Shown here: positions 34,345 through 42,877 of the stretch, in pieces
Layout of the letters: each line of letters begins with the position of its first letter
How positions within the stretch are numbered: the first letter of the stretch is position 1
Origin: an uncultured Muribaculaceae bacterium
GTDB taxonomy: Bacteria; Bacteroidota; Bacteroidia; Bacteroidales; Muribaculaceae
Assembly: GCA_910578075.1 (NCBI GenBank)
Contig: CAJTPK010000012.1
Location: 22,499 to 86,498 of the forward strand
Reading direction: 5' to 3'
DNA length: 64,000 nucleotides
Notes under the pieces: generated by a model
Told to the model about the DNA's origin: nothing
Seen by the model: only the letters and a program-made list of their open reading frames with translations
Databases searched by the model: none
Translations under genes and position numbers: made by a program

Positions 34345-35031
34345 CTATAATTCAGATATTATTTCAGAAACGCATCCGAGTGTTTTCTCCGGTGCTTTAT
34401 CCCAGAAATCAACGTATTGCGAAACATTTTCTGCAGCCCCGGGGGTATCACTCATAACCCGTATAATGGCAAATGGTACACCGCATGCAGTGCATGTCTG
34501 TGCTATTGAAGCAGATTCCATATCTACGGCGAGCGCATCAGGGAAATTGGATTTTATATCATCTACTTCTTCTTTCAAATGAATAAACTTGTCACCGCTG
34601 CAAATAAGACCGAAGTGAACATTGCTGTCGTTTCCGAATATTTCCTTACCCTTTTCAATTATCGTGCTGCTTGGGATAAGGGTGGAATTGAAACCATCAG
34701 CTGCTCCATATTGAGTGCCGGGTCCGCACCATACATCGTGATATGACACTTTATCCGCGATTAAAACAGAACCTACGCCTAATGAACCGTCAACACCACC
34801 TGCAACGCCGCTGTTGATTATCAGATCAGGGGAAAGCTCGCGTATTACCTCATAAGTCTTCAGCGCGGAGTTCACTTTGCCAATTCCGCATTTACCTGCT
34901 ATAATCGTATTACTTCCGATTGTTCCTATATAAAAAGAATCTTTCCCAATTTTACGTTCTATTTTCTCCGGCATAAGGTTTAGAAGCAGAGAAAGTTCTT
35001 TGTCCATTGCGACAAGTATTGCAATTTTCAT
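34345..35031 (-). CDS. mtnN: 5'-methylthioadenosine/S-adenosylhomocysteine nucleosidase
   Basis: A 228-residue cytoplasmic hydrolase that cleaves MTA and SAH to adenine and the thiosugar, recycling methylation and polyamine by-products. Glu12 in MDKE corresponds to the E. coli catalytic water-binding Glu12; INSGVAGGVD, VDMESASIAQ (ribose-binding Glu) and RVMSDTPG (catalytic Asp) are all present. Length matches the family. It diverges from tsaC through back-to-back promoters. Confidence 0.93.
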   Translation of the reverse strand: MKIAILVAMDKELSLLLNLMPEKIERKIGKDSFYIGTIGSNTIIAGKCGIGKVNSALKTYEVIRELSPDLIINSGVAGGVDGSLGVGSVLIADKVSYHDVWCGPGTQYGAADGFNSTLIPSSTIIEKGKEIFGNDSNVHFGLICSGDKFIHLKEEVDDIKSNFPDALAVDMESASIAQTCTACGVPFAIIRVMSDTPGAAENVSQYVDFWDKAPEKTLGCVSEIISEL

Positions 35032-35067
35032 AATGAAAAAGTACGTTTAAAATGTTTAATAGTTATG

Positions 35068-35075
35068 CAAAATTA
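35068..35075 (-). promoter_or_regulatory. -7 box of mtnN
   Basis: TAATTTTG on the minus strand, 36 bases upstream of the mtnN start and two bases from the opposite-strand -7 box of tsaC. Confidence 0.5.
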
Positions 35076-35077
35076 AC

Positions 35078-35085
35078 TAAATTTG
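35078..35085 (+). promoter_or_regulatory. -7 box of tsaC
   Basis: TAAATTTG on the plus strand, two bases from the mtnN box. The leader to tsaC would be about 100 bases. Confidence 0.5.
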
Positions 35086-35191
35086 TTAACTGATAGCAAT
35101 ATCATGCAATAAAAGTGAGATGTTTGAAGTGTTACGGTATCATAAATAGTCGACATCGCACATATTATCGGAATATAGAAATTGTGTTATT

Positions 35192-35794
35192 ATGAAGACA
35201 ATAAAAATATGGAATGACAATCCGTCTGAGTCACAGATAAACGAAATATGTGATCTCCTGGAGCGTGGAGGTGTCGTTATAATTCCTACGGATACTTTGT
35301 ATGGGATATGTTGTGATGCGCTGAATCCCAAATCTATAGAGCGCATATGTCGTTTGAAAGGTATTAATCCGGACAAAGCGAATTTATCAGTCATTTGTTC
35401 CGGAATATCGATGGCTGCGGAATATTCACGTATAGGTAACAATGAATTTGGAATAATCAAGGATAACACTCCCGGTCCGTTTACCTATCTCTTGAAATCC
35501 TCTTCGTCTTTACCTAAAGTATTCAAAGGAAGAAAGGTGGTTGGAATCAGAATTCCCGACTGTAATGTGGCGCGACAAATAGCAGAACGGCTCGGGCATC
35601 CGGTGATGACAACGTCTGTGGAATGTGATGATTATGATTATGCAGTAAACGCAGAATTGATAGCCGAGAAGTATGAATCATCCGTGGATATGATGGTTGA
35701 TGCCGGTGACGGAGATACAGAGCCTTCGACAATAATTGATCTGACATCTGGGGAGCCTACAATAATAAGAGAGGGTAAGGGGGTGCTCAATTAA
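35192..35794 (+). CDS. tsaC: L-threonylcarbamoyladenylate synthase (Sua5/YciO/YrdC family)
   Basis: A 200-residue YrdC-fold protein. It makes threonylcarbamoyl-AMP from threonine, bicarbonate and ATP for t6A37 of ANN-reading tRNAs. Visible: GGVVIIPTDTLYGICCDA (residues 26-43), the RICRLKG basic patch, TPGPFTYLLK, VGIRIPDCNVARQI, TTSVECDD and the closing PSTIIDLTSGEPTIIREGKG. The Sua5 C-terminal domain is missing, as in E. coli TsaC. YciO-type paralogues cannot be fully excluded. Confidence 0.88.
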   Translation: MKTIKIWNDNPSESQINEICDLLERGGVVIIPTDTLYGICCDALNPKSIERICRLKGINPDKANLSVICSGISMAAEYSRIGNNEFGIIKDNTPGPFTYLLKSSSSLPKVFKGRKVVGIRIPDCNVARQIAERLGHPVMTTSVECDDYDYAVNAELIAEKYESSVDMMVDAGDGDTEPSTIIDLTSGEPTIIREGKGVLN

Positions 35795-35844
35795 CTCCTT
35801 TCTCACTTGTGACGTGATGAGTTGAGATAAATGATTTGAATTAT

Positions 35845-36750
35845 ATGCATCTGGCTAAACAACAATTAAAGAATGCTATGCTCCCTGTCGCAATGGTGGG
35901 AGGCGCGGTTTTTTATAAGTGGATGGGGTATCTGACATTTTTGTCGCCATACCTCATTTTTCTAATGTTATTTATAACTTATTGCAAGCTTGAGATAAAA
36001 GATTTCAAGCCGCAGAAAGAGCATTTGGCGCTTATTACCGTGCAGATGATACTTGCGGCAATGATATATCTCGCAGTTTCTCCCCTTAATCATACTGTGG
36101 GAGAGGGAATCTTTATTTGTGTTTTCATACCAACTGCCACTGCAGCTCCGGTGATTACTTCTATGCTTGGCGGAAGTATTTCGTTTGTAGCAACATATTC
36201 ATTGCTTTGCAATGCGATCGTTGCAATAATAGGTCCAGTTGTGCTTGCTGCCATAGGTGATAACCCGGATATGACCTTCGTTAAATCCTCTCTTTTGATA
36301 TGCTCAAAGGTTTTTCCTCTGATCATAGGGCCGTTGGCATTTGCGATGATCTTACGTTATTGTGTCCCAACTGTACATTCGAAAATTGTAGGTCATCAGA
36401 GCATTTCGTTTTATCTTTGGGCCGTATCATTATTCATAATAGTTGGCAGTTGCGTAAGTTTTACCATAAATACATGGGATGACAGCCGGATACTTACAGT
36501 GATAATGCTTGTATTGGGTTCATTGGCAGCATGCCTGTTGCAATTTTTCATAGGGCGTAAGATTGGTGGGAAGTTTAAAGATAAAGTATCGGGGGGCCAA
36601 AGTCTTGGACAAAAGAATACAGTCCTTGCTGTCTGGCTGGCCTTGACATATCTCAATCCTATATCCTCGATCGCTCCGGCAGCATATATTGCGTGGCAGA
36701 ATATAGTCAACTCATGGCAGCTTGTCAGACATACCTCCCTTACGAGGTGA
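35845..36750 (+). CDS. BASS-type (bile acid:sodium symporter fold) transporter
   Basis: A 301-residue membrane protein with about nine to ten helices. Typical stretches are FICVFIPTATAAPVITSMLGG (first crossover, sodium-site region) and GGQSLGQKNTVLAVWLALTYLNP with IAPAAYIAWQNIVNSWQL (second). The substrate may be a bile acid, a keto acid such as pantoate, or another organic anion. ATG 35845 is preferred to an in-frame TTG three codons earlier. Its 3' end overlaps the convergent Cys-rich gene by 39 bases. Confidence 0.82.
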   Translation: MHLAKQQLKNAMLPVAMVGGAVFYKWMGYLTFLSPYLIFLMLFITYCKLEIKDFKPQKEHLALITVQMILAAMIYLAVSPLNHTVGEGIFICVFIPTATAAPVITSMLGGSISFVATYSLLCNAIVAIIGPVVLAAIGDNPDMTFVKSSLLICSKVFPLIIGPLAFAMILRYCVPTVHSKIVGHQSISFYLWAVSLFIIVGSCVSFTINTWDDSRILTVIMLVLGSLAACLLQFFIGRKIGGKFKDKVSGGQSLGQKNTVLAVWLALTYLNPISSIAPAAYIAWQNIVNSWQLVRHTSLTR

Positions 36751-36897
36751 TTTGCATTTTTCTGCAAGTGTGCATCCGCTGCAACCACCTTTGCCGCTAT
36801 CCTTGCATTTTCTTATAAACTTTATCAAGATCCATGCAAGCGCTCCTATAACAAGGATACCTACCACTGTATATTGGATCAATAAATTCTTATCCAT
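36712..36897 (-). CDS. FeoB-associated-type Cys-rich membrane peptide
   Basis: A 61-residue protein: one membrane helix (residues 6-26, YTVVGILVIGALAWILIKF) followed by a basic Cys tail with C-x8-C-x2-C-x5-C spacing (KCKDSGKGGCSGC, then EKCK). This matches small proteins named FeoB-associated because they often follow feoB, yet no feo gene is present here. The tail could bind iron or another metal. It starts inside the end of topB (eight-base overlap) and runs 39 bases into the opposite-strand transporter gene. Confidence 0.75.
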   Translation of the reverse strand: MDKNLLIQYTVVGILVIGALAWILIKFIRKCKDSGKGGCSGCTLAEKCKSPRKGGMSDKLP

Positions 36898-38827
36898 CTG
36901 TTTCCTTCTTTTTGTTTGAACGGGATTTTGCGGATGGTTTGGAGTCAGCGCTCTTTGCAGTCTCAACGGGTGCTGTAGCTATCCGGCGGTTGGAGTTGTC
37001 TTTTAACACAGAAATAACAATTTCAGAAATCATTTGTTTCAATTGAGCGATAAACTCGGCCGCACTATATTCTCCACGTTCAATTTGTCTGAGTCGCCCC
37101 TCCCAGATTCCGGTAAGTTTTGCGCTTTTCAGCAATTCTTCTTGAATCACGGATATGAGATCAATGCCGGCAGGTGTCGCCCTCAATGATTTTCTCTCTT
37201 TTCTTATATACCCTCTTTTGTAGAGAATCTCTATAATTGCGGCTCTGGTAGATGGACGCCCGATGCCGTTTGCTTTTAAAGCTTCCCGGAGCTCTTCGTC
37301 TTCTACAGATGCCCCTGCTGTCTCCATTGCCTTCAGTAAGGTACCTTCAGTGTAATATTTAGGAGGCTGGCTGGTCTTTTTTACAAGTTTTGGCACATGA
37401 GGGCCTGATTCCCCTTTTGTGAATGCAGGAAGAACTGCAAGTTCCTCATCTTTATTATCCTCAGCTTTTTCAGCATCCACAGTGGAATATATTCCTTTCC
37501 TTGATTGATACACAAATTTCCACCCTTGATCGGTTATCACTCTGCCGGATGCTTTGAATTTATACTTACCAGCCTCAGCCTTGACCACAGTCTGCTCGAA
37601 CTGGCAATCAGGATAGAATACGGAAATAAAACGCAGTGCAATTGTGTCGTATACATTACGTTCATCAACTGATAGGGTTTCAGGTAGTGGCTGTCCTGTA
37701 GGGATAATTGCGTGATGATCCGTAACTTTTGAATTATCGAATACCTTTTTGCTCTTTTTAAGTTTTTCTCCGCGCAGAGGTTGGATTATATCATTAAAGT
37801 GATGACAGATACCATTGAGGATCCCTTTACATTTAGGATACATGTCATCTGTCAGATATGTGGTGTCTACACGAGGATATGTTGCAAGCTTCTTTTCATA
37901 AAGAGATTGAATAGCTTTAAGAGTCGCATCCGCCCCCATGCCGAATTTCTTATTGCATTCAACTTGCAGGGAGGTGAGGTCGAATAGACGGGGAGGAGCC
38001 TCTTTCCCTTTCTTTTTCTCAATATCAGTCACAACCAATGGATATTGTGCGCAATCCTGCACAATAGTCATGCCATCCTCTTGTTTCTCAAATGGTTTGA
38101 GTGCAGAAGAGAAAAGGGTGTCTCGATATGTGGTTTTAAGTTCCCAAGTGTCTTTGGGAATGAAATTCTCAATTTCCTTCTGCCTGTTGACAACAAGAGC
38201 CAAAGTTGGTGTCTGTACTCTACCGACGGAAAGAATCTGTCTGTCAAGACTATATTTGATTGTATAAAGTCTTGTCGCGTTAATGCCTAAAATCCAGTCT
38301 CCAATAGCTCTGCATAGACCGGCGGTGTACAATGGCTCAAGATCTTTATGACTTCTCAAATGCTCAAATCCCTCTCTTATGGATTCATCTGTAAGTGAAC
38401 TTATCCATAGGCGCTTTATTGGCTTATTGCAGCCTGCTTTCTGCATGACCCACCGTTGGATCAATTCTCCCTCTTGTCCTGCGTCTCCACAGTTGATAAC
38501 TTCATCGCACTGCTCAATTAAACTTTTTATTGTGTTGAACTGAGTCTCTATGCTTTGTTGAGGAATTAATTTTATTCCAAATTTAGGTGGTATCATAGGC
38601 AACGATGACAACGACCATCTTCTCCAGTCGAGAGTATAGTCGGCAGGCTCCTTGAGTGTGCACAGGTGTCCGAATGTCCATGTCACACAGTAACCGTTTC
38701 CTTCATAGTAGCCCTGTCTTTGGGTATTAGCCCCAAGAATTCTGGCAATATCGCGCCCAACGCTTGGTTTCTCAGTTATACAGAGTATCAAAGCTTTATA
38801 TTTTTTTTGCCTCGTTCCACAGCGCAT
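36890..38827 (-). CDS. topB: DNA topoisomerase III
   Basis: A type IA topoisomerase of 645 residues from this start. TOPRIM motifs: ITEKPSVGRD at 17-26 and GDAGQEGEL at 114-122, where the usual DREGE reads GQEGE. SVGRVQTPT lies at 201-209 and the catalytic tyrosine is Tyr317 in ATYPRVD. GIGRPSTRAAIIEIL follows, and a Lys/Ser-rich basic tail ends the protein. It decatenates single-stranded or gapped DNA in the cytoplasm. The ATG at 38827 overlaps mazG by 32 bases; a TTG at 38791, four bases past the mazG stop, would begin right at the conserved ILCITEKPS and may be the true start. No conjugation genes are near, so this is the chromosomal type. Confidence 0.92.
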   Translation of the reverse strand: MRCGTRQKKYKALILCITEKPSVGRDIARILGANTQRQGYYEGNGYCVTWTFGHLCTLKEPADYTLDWRRWSLSSLPMIPPKFGIKLIPQQSIETQFNTIKSLIEQCDEVINCGDAGQEGELIQRWVMQKAGCNKPIKRLWISSLTDESIREGFEHLRSHKDLEPLYTAGLCRAIGDWILGINATRLYTIKYSLDRQILSVGRVQTPTLALVVNRQKEIENFIPKDTWELKTTYRDTLFSSALKPFEKQEDGMTIVQDCAQYPLVVTDIEKKKGKEAPPRLFDLTSLQVECNKKFGMGADATLKAIQSLYEKKLATYPRVDTTYLTDDMYPKCKGILNGICHHFNDIIQPLRGEKLKKSKKVFDNSKVTDHHAIIPTGQPLPETLSVDERNVYDTIALRFISVFYPDCQFEQTVVKAEAGKYKFKASGRVITDQGWKFVYQSRKGIYSTVDAEKAEDNKDEELAVLPAFTKGESGPHVPKLVKKTSQPPKYYTEGTLLKAMETAGASVEDEELREALKANGIGRPSTRAAIIEILYKRGYIRKERKSLRATPAGIDLISVIQEELLKSAKLTGIWEGRLRQIERGEYSAAEFIAQLKQMISEIVISVLKDNSNRRIATAPVETAKSADSKPSAKSRSNKKKETDG

Positions 38828-39584
38828 CCATTTCGGATAAAGTCATATCTTTCACCGATTTCCCCATCTCTTTTGCTTTGGATTCGATATAATTAAACCG
38901 TCGGATAAACTTCTTATTTGTTTTTTCAAGTGCGTTTTCCGGATCCACACCATACAGTCTTGCGGCATTGACAACAGAGAATAACAGGTCTCCGAACTCC
39001 TCTTCAAGAGCGCTCATGTTGCCATTGCTTATTTCTGCCTCAACTTCTGAAATTTCCTCTTTTACTTTATCCCAGACTTGTCTTGGTTCCTCCCAATCAA
39101 AACCGACGTTCCTTACTTTTTCCTGGATTCTATTTGCCTTTATTAACGCAGGAAGGGCAGTAGGCACCCCTCCGAGTACGGATTTATTGCCTTTTTTTTC
39201 CTTGAGTTTTATCTGTTCCCAATTCTGCGCAACTTCCTCAGCATTATCAACTGATATGTTCCCATATATATGCGGGTGACGGAATTTTAATTTCTCTACG
39301 AGGGACTCACATACATCAGCAATGTCGAATTCATTTTTTTCTTCGGCTATTTTTGAATAAAATGCTACGTGGAGCAGCACATCACCCAGCTCTTTTCTGA
39401 TGTTGGGAGTATCGTCAGAGATAAGGGCATCAACCAATTCAAACACTTCCTCAACGGTATTGGGTCGCAGAGATTCGTTTGTCTGTTTGGCATCCCATGG
39501 GCATTTAACTCTTAGAGTGTCAAGGACATCTAAAAATTCTCCAAAAGCATGCAGTTTATCTTCTTTTGAATGTTGTTTCATCAT
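38796..39584 (-). CDS. mazG: Nucleoside triphosphate pyrophosphohydrolase
   Basis: A 262-residue two-domain MazG. The first half has CPWDAKQTNESLRPNTVEEVFELVDAL with the ExxE of the metal site, and ELGDVLLHVAFYSKIAEE. The second half repeats it (EEISEVEAEIS and EEEFGDLLFSVVNAARL). It hydrolyses NTPs, particularly damaged or non-canonical ones, to NMP and PPi. Two adjacent ATG codons (39584, 39581) could serve. First gene of an operon with topB and the Cys-rich peptide. Confidence 0.95.
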   Translation of the reverse strand: MMKQHSKEDKLHAFGEFLDVLDTLRVKCPWDAKQTNESLRPNTVEEVFELVDALISDDTPNIRKELGDVLLHVAFYSKIAEEKNEFDIADVCESLVEKLKFRHPHIYGNISVDNAEEVAQNWEQIKLKEKKGNKSVLGGVPTALPALIKANRIQEKVRNVGFDWEEPRQVWDKVKEEISEVEAEISNGNMSALEEEFGDLLFSVVNAARLYGVDPENALEKTNKKFIRRFNYIESKAKEMGKSVKDMTLSEMDALWNEAKKI

Positions 39585-39600
39585 CCATCAATTTTGAATA

Positions 39601-39608
39601 CAAAATTA
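39601..39608 (-). promoter_or_regulatory. -7 box of the mazG-topB operon
   Basis: TAATTTTG on the minus strand, 17 bases upstream of the mazG start; no good -33 element seen. Confidence 0.5.
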
Positions 39609-39711
39609 ATCATAAATTTTAAATATAGGACAGCGGTATATGAAAATAGTGAAATTTGAGGCTGTAGCTGTGTTTTAGCAAGAAATTGTTAAATATTTGT
39701 AGAATAATTAT

Positions 39712-39719
39712 TATCTTTG
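39712..39719 (+). promoter_or_regulatory. -7 box of nrnA
   Basis: TATCTTTG, 19 bases before the ATG at 39738. A longer frame would begin inside this box and is therefore unlikely to be used. Confidence 0.5.
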
Positions 39720-39737
39720 TGGATTGAAAAAGATTGT

Positions 39738-40796
39738 ATGAATAAGTATTTGAATCCAGCAAGTGTAAAAGAGTTCTCTACTCTATTGGGACAGAGCGAT
39801 AAAATCGTTCTGACATGTCATGTGCATCCGGATGGCGACGCAATAGGCAGCACTCTCGGGCTGTGGCATCTTCTCAAGGCATTGGGCAAGCAGCCTTCGG
39901 TAGTTGTGCCGGATGTGCCTCCAAGGTCTTTGCGTTTTATGCCGGATTTCAATGAAATAGCAGTATACACTCGTCATGATCCATACTGCACCCGTCTTGT
40001 TGAAGAATGCGACTTAATTATCTGTTGTGACTTCAACAAGCCTTCACGTCAGGATCATCTTGCGCCTTTAATTCAGGGTGCTTCCGCTCCCAAAGTATTG
40101 ATCGATCATCATGAAGGACCTGATATTGATTGTGTTGTAGAGTTCTCATATCCGGAAATGTCGTCTACATGTGAACTCGTTTTCAGGGTTATAGCCGCCT
40201 GTGGTCTATATAGTGATATAGACAGGAATTGCGCTACATGTCTGTTGACAGGTCTCATTACCGACACTCAGAATTTTACTGTAAATTGCCGCAACAATGA
40301 GGTGTATGAAATCCTGACTAAGCTCATGGAGAAGGGTGCTGAGAAAACGAAGATCATAGATGAATGTGTCAAGGCATGCAGCTATGACGGCTTGCGACTG
40401 AAATCATATGCCATTTATGAGAAGCTTGAGATTTTCCCTGACCATCGTGCTTGTCTGATTACATTATCAAAAGATGAACTCGACCGTTTCCATTATGAAA
40501 AAGGTGATACGGAGGGGTTGGTGAATGAAGCTCTCAATATCCGTGGCATAGTTTATTCAATCTTTATGCGTGAGGATCCCGATTGCATTAAGGTTTCGGC
40601 GAGGAGCAAGGCAAATTTCCCTGTTTCAAGAATATGTTCGGATCTCTTCAATGGAGGAGGACATCTTCAGGCATCAGGTGGCGAATTCCATGGAACGTTG
40701 GATGAATGCCGGGATCTTTTTGTTGCGAACCTTGACAAATATGACAAGTATCTTCCCAAAAGATTCGATAAACTTGAGATTAAAACAGATAAATGA
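39738..40796 (+). CDS. nrnA: DHH/DHHA1 phosphoesterase (NrnA-like oligoribonuclease/PAP phosphatase)
   Basis: A 352-residue enzyme. The DHH domain has HVHPDGDAIGS (residues 28-38), the ICCDFNKPS strand, DHHEGPD near 122 and TGLITDTQNF near 172. The C-terminal DHHA1 domain has SARSKANFPVSRI and NGGGHLQASGGEF for substrate binding. NrnA enzymes degrade 2-5 nt RNA, or pGpG and pAp, in the cytoplasm. The DUF4827 gene follows 39 bases later. Confidence 0.9.
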   Translation: MNKYLNPASVKEFSTLLGQSDKIVLTCHVHPDGDAIGSTLGLWHLLKALGKQPSVVVPDVPPRSLRFMPDFNEIAVYTRHDPYCTRLVEECDLIICCDFNKPSRQDHLAPLIQGASAPKVLIDHHEGPDIDCVVEFSYPEMSSTCELVFRVIAACGLYSDIDRNCATCLLTGLITDTQNFTVNCRNNEVYEILTKLMEKGAEKTKIIDECVKACSYDGLRLKSYAIYEKLEIFPDHRACLITLSKDELDRFHYEKGDTEGLVNEALNIRGIVYSIFMREDPDCIKVSARSKANFPVSRICSDLFNGGGHLQASGGEFHGTLDECRDLFVANLDKYDKYLPKRFDKLEIKTDK

Positions 40797-40835
40797 CAAA
40801 TAGAGAATAATCATTAAAATAATTAAACATCATAA

Positions 40836-41420
40836 ATGATACTAAAATCAAAAATTCTTTTGTTGCCGGTTGTTATAGGACTGGTGATGTTGATGGGTTC
40901 TTGTGAGGAAACCAAAAGTTATTCCGAGTTGCTTACCGAAGAGGAGCACGCTGTGAACTGGTATCTTGCCCAGCATAAGGTTTCGCTTGAAATTCCATCT
41001 GACGGTGATTTTGAAACTGGTGATACAGCACCGTACTATAAAATGGATAAGGATGGATATGTTTATATGCAGGTGATCAACAAGGGATCAGAGACAGAAC
41101 GTCCGGAGAAAGGAGATCTTGTGTATTTCCGATTCATGCGTATGAACCTCAAGACTTTACAATCCACAGGAGCTGATATATGGGAAGGTAATGCCGAGGA
41201 TTTTGAAAATTACGCGAGCACAAGCCTTGTATATGGGAATAACGTTTTGACCTCAACCACTCAATATGGGGAGGGTCTACAAGTTCCTCTGGAATATCTG
41301 GGATATAATTGTGAAGTTAATTTAATTGTTAAATCTCCGGAGGGCTTCACAAGTGATGGTACTCAAAGCCAATGTCTACCGTATGTGTATAACATAAGAT
41401 ATTTCAAGGCGGAGTATTAA
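40836..41420 (+). CDS. DUF4827 lipoprotein (FKBP-like)
   Basis: A 194-residue lipoprotein (LMGSC, lipidated Cys23). The body has AVNWYLAQHK, YYKMDKDGYVYMQVINKG, KGDLVYFRFMRMNL, GLQVPLEYLGYNCEVNLIVKSPEG and a closing YNIRYFK. The order of strands recalls FKBP-type folds, as described for this Bacteroidetes-only family, but no prolyl isomerase site is clear. Attached to a membrane facing the periplasm. A hairpin separates it from the mutase gene. Confidence 0.75.
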   Translation: MILKSKILLLPVVIGLVMLMGSCEETKSYSELLTEEEHAVNWYLAQHKVSLEIPSDGDFETGDTAPYYKMDKDGYVYMQVINKGSETERPEKGDLVYFRFMRMNLKTLQSTGADIWEGNAEDFENYASTSLVYGNNVLTSTTQYGEGLQVPLEYLGYNCEVNLIVKSPEGFTSDGTQSQCLPYVYNIRYFKAEY

Positions 41421-41428
41421 TTTTTCAT

Positions 41429-41456
41429 AGTCTGACAAGCTGTCAGACTTTCTATA
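41429..41456 (+). terminator. Terminator-like hairpin after the DUF4827 gene
   Basis: AGTCTGACA, loop AGC, TGTCAGACT: a perfect nine-base stem followed by TTCTATATT. The weak T run suggests partial termination, so some read-through to the mutase is likely. Confidence 0.6.
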
Positions 41457-41488
41457 TTAAATGAGTTTAATAATTAAATCTTATAGCA

Positions 41489-42874
41489 GTGTCACTTATA
41501 AAATCCATTTCGGGAATACGCGGAACAATCGGTGGAAATCCCGGTGAGGGCCTCAGTGCCGTTGATGTAGTAAAATTCACAGCATCTTATGCTTCATTTA
41601 TAAGGGATTCATATGACGGTCCCGGAAATTCGATAGTTGTTGGTCGTGATGCACGTCTCTCCGGCAAAATGGTCGAGAATCTTGTTGTCGGCACATTGAT
41701 GTCTATGGGGTTTGATGTAATCAATATAGGCAAGGCGTCTACGCCTACAACCGAATTGGCTGTGACAGGTGAAAAGGCGTGCGGCGGTATAATAATCACG
41801 GCAAGTCATAACCCTGTGCAATGGAATGCGTTGAAACTTCTTAACCATAATGGTGAATTTCTTTCTGATGCAGAAGGTAAAGAAGTTATCCGTCGTGCGG
41901 AAATGGATTCATATACTTTTGCCGAAGTCTTTAACCTTGGTAAAGAGTACAGCAATGAGACATGGGCGATGCGCCATGTGGAAATGGTAAAGAATCTCGA
42001 TCTTGTAGATGTTGATGCTATTGCTTCGGCTGATTTTACGGTAGCTGTCGATGGAATTAATTCAGTAGGAGGCGAGGTGATACCTATGCTGTTGCGCTCT
42101 CTTGGTGTTAAAAATATTATAGAGATTAATTGTGAGTCGACCGGTAAGTTCGCGCATACACCGGAGCCCATTCCTCAAAATTTGACAGGAATCTCCGAAG
42201 TTATGAAAAGCAGCAAAGCGGACGTAGGCTTCGTTGTGGATCCCGATGTTGACAGACTTGCAATAGTGATGGAGAATGGCGAAATGTTCGTTGAGGAGAA
42301 TACACTTGTTGCTATTGCTGATTATGTTTTAAGCCATATCCCGGGTGCTACAGTATCCAATCTCAGCAGTTCGCGTGGACTAAGGGATGTTGCAAGGGCA
42401 CATGGTTGTGAATATAGTGCCGCTGCAGTTGGAGAAGTCAACGTAGTTACCAAAATGAAAGAGGTCGGTGCTATTATCGGTGGTGAAGGAAATGGTGGGG
42501 TGATTTATCCGGAACTTCACTATGGACGTGATGCATTGGTCGGTGTGGCATTGTTCTTGACACTGATGGCTAAGTGTGGTAAGAAGGTATCTGAGATAAA
42601 AGAATCATTGCCTAAATATGAAATCGCCAAAAATAAGATTGAGTTGACACCCGATATAGATGTCGATGCAATCCTTGTTGCGGTTAAGAACCATTTCTCG
42701 AATGAAGAGGTGAATGATATTGACGGTGTTAAGATCGATTTCAAGGACAGCTGGGTTCATCTCCGTAAATCAAACACAGAGCCTATTATACGTATCTATA
42801 GTGAAGCTAACACTATGAAAGCTGCGGATGAGTTGGCTGAAAGTGTCAAAAAGATTATCAACGATCTGAAATAA
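41489..42874 (+). CDS. glmM: Phosphoglucosamine/phosphomannomutase
   Basis: A 461-residue alpha-D-phosphohexomutase with all four domains: SGIRGTIGG near the start, active-site Ser106 in TASHNP, metal loop DPDVDR with Asp251/253/255, sugar-specificity loop GGEGNGGV near 335, and phosphate loop RKSNTEPIIRIYSEA at the end. The EGNGG loop agrees with the GlmM-type enzymes of this phylum; phosphomannomutase activity is possible too. GlmM makes glucosamine 1-phosphate for UDP-GlcNAc, feeding peptidoglycan and lipid A. The start codon is GTG. sppA follows three bases later. Confidence 0.85.
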   Translation: MSLIKSISGIRGTIGGNPGEGLSAVDVVKFTASYASFIRDSYDGPGNSIVVGRDARLSGKMVENLVVGTLMSMGFDVINIGKASTPTTELAVTGEKACGGIIITASHNPVQWNALKLLNHNGEFLSDAEGKEVIRRAEMDSYTFAEVFNLGKEYSNETWAMRHVEMVKNLDLVDVDAIASADFTVAVDGINSVGGEVIPMLLRSLGVKNIIEINCESTGKFAHTPEPIPQNLTGISEVMKSSKADVGFVVDPDVDRLAIVMENGEMFVEENTLVAIADYVLSHIPGATVSNLSSSRGLRDVARAHGCEYSAAAVGEVNVVTKMKEVGAIIGGEGNGGVIYPELHYGRDALVGVALFLTLMAKCGKKVSEIKESLPKYEIAKNKIELTPDIDVDAILVAVKNHFSNEEVNDIDGVKIDFKDSWVHLRKSNTEPIIRIYSEANTMKAADELAESVKKIINDLK

Positions 42875-42877
42875 AGT

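Noticed and set aside
36890..39584. topB as sign of an integrative conjugative element
   Set aside because: No relaxase, tra, integrase or attachment site nearby; mazG-topB looks like an ordinary chromosomal operon.
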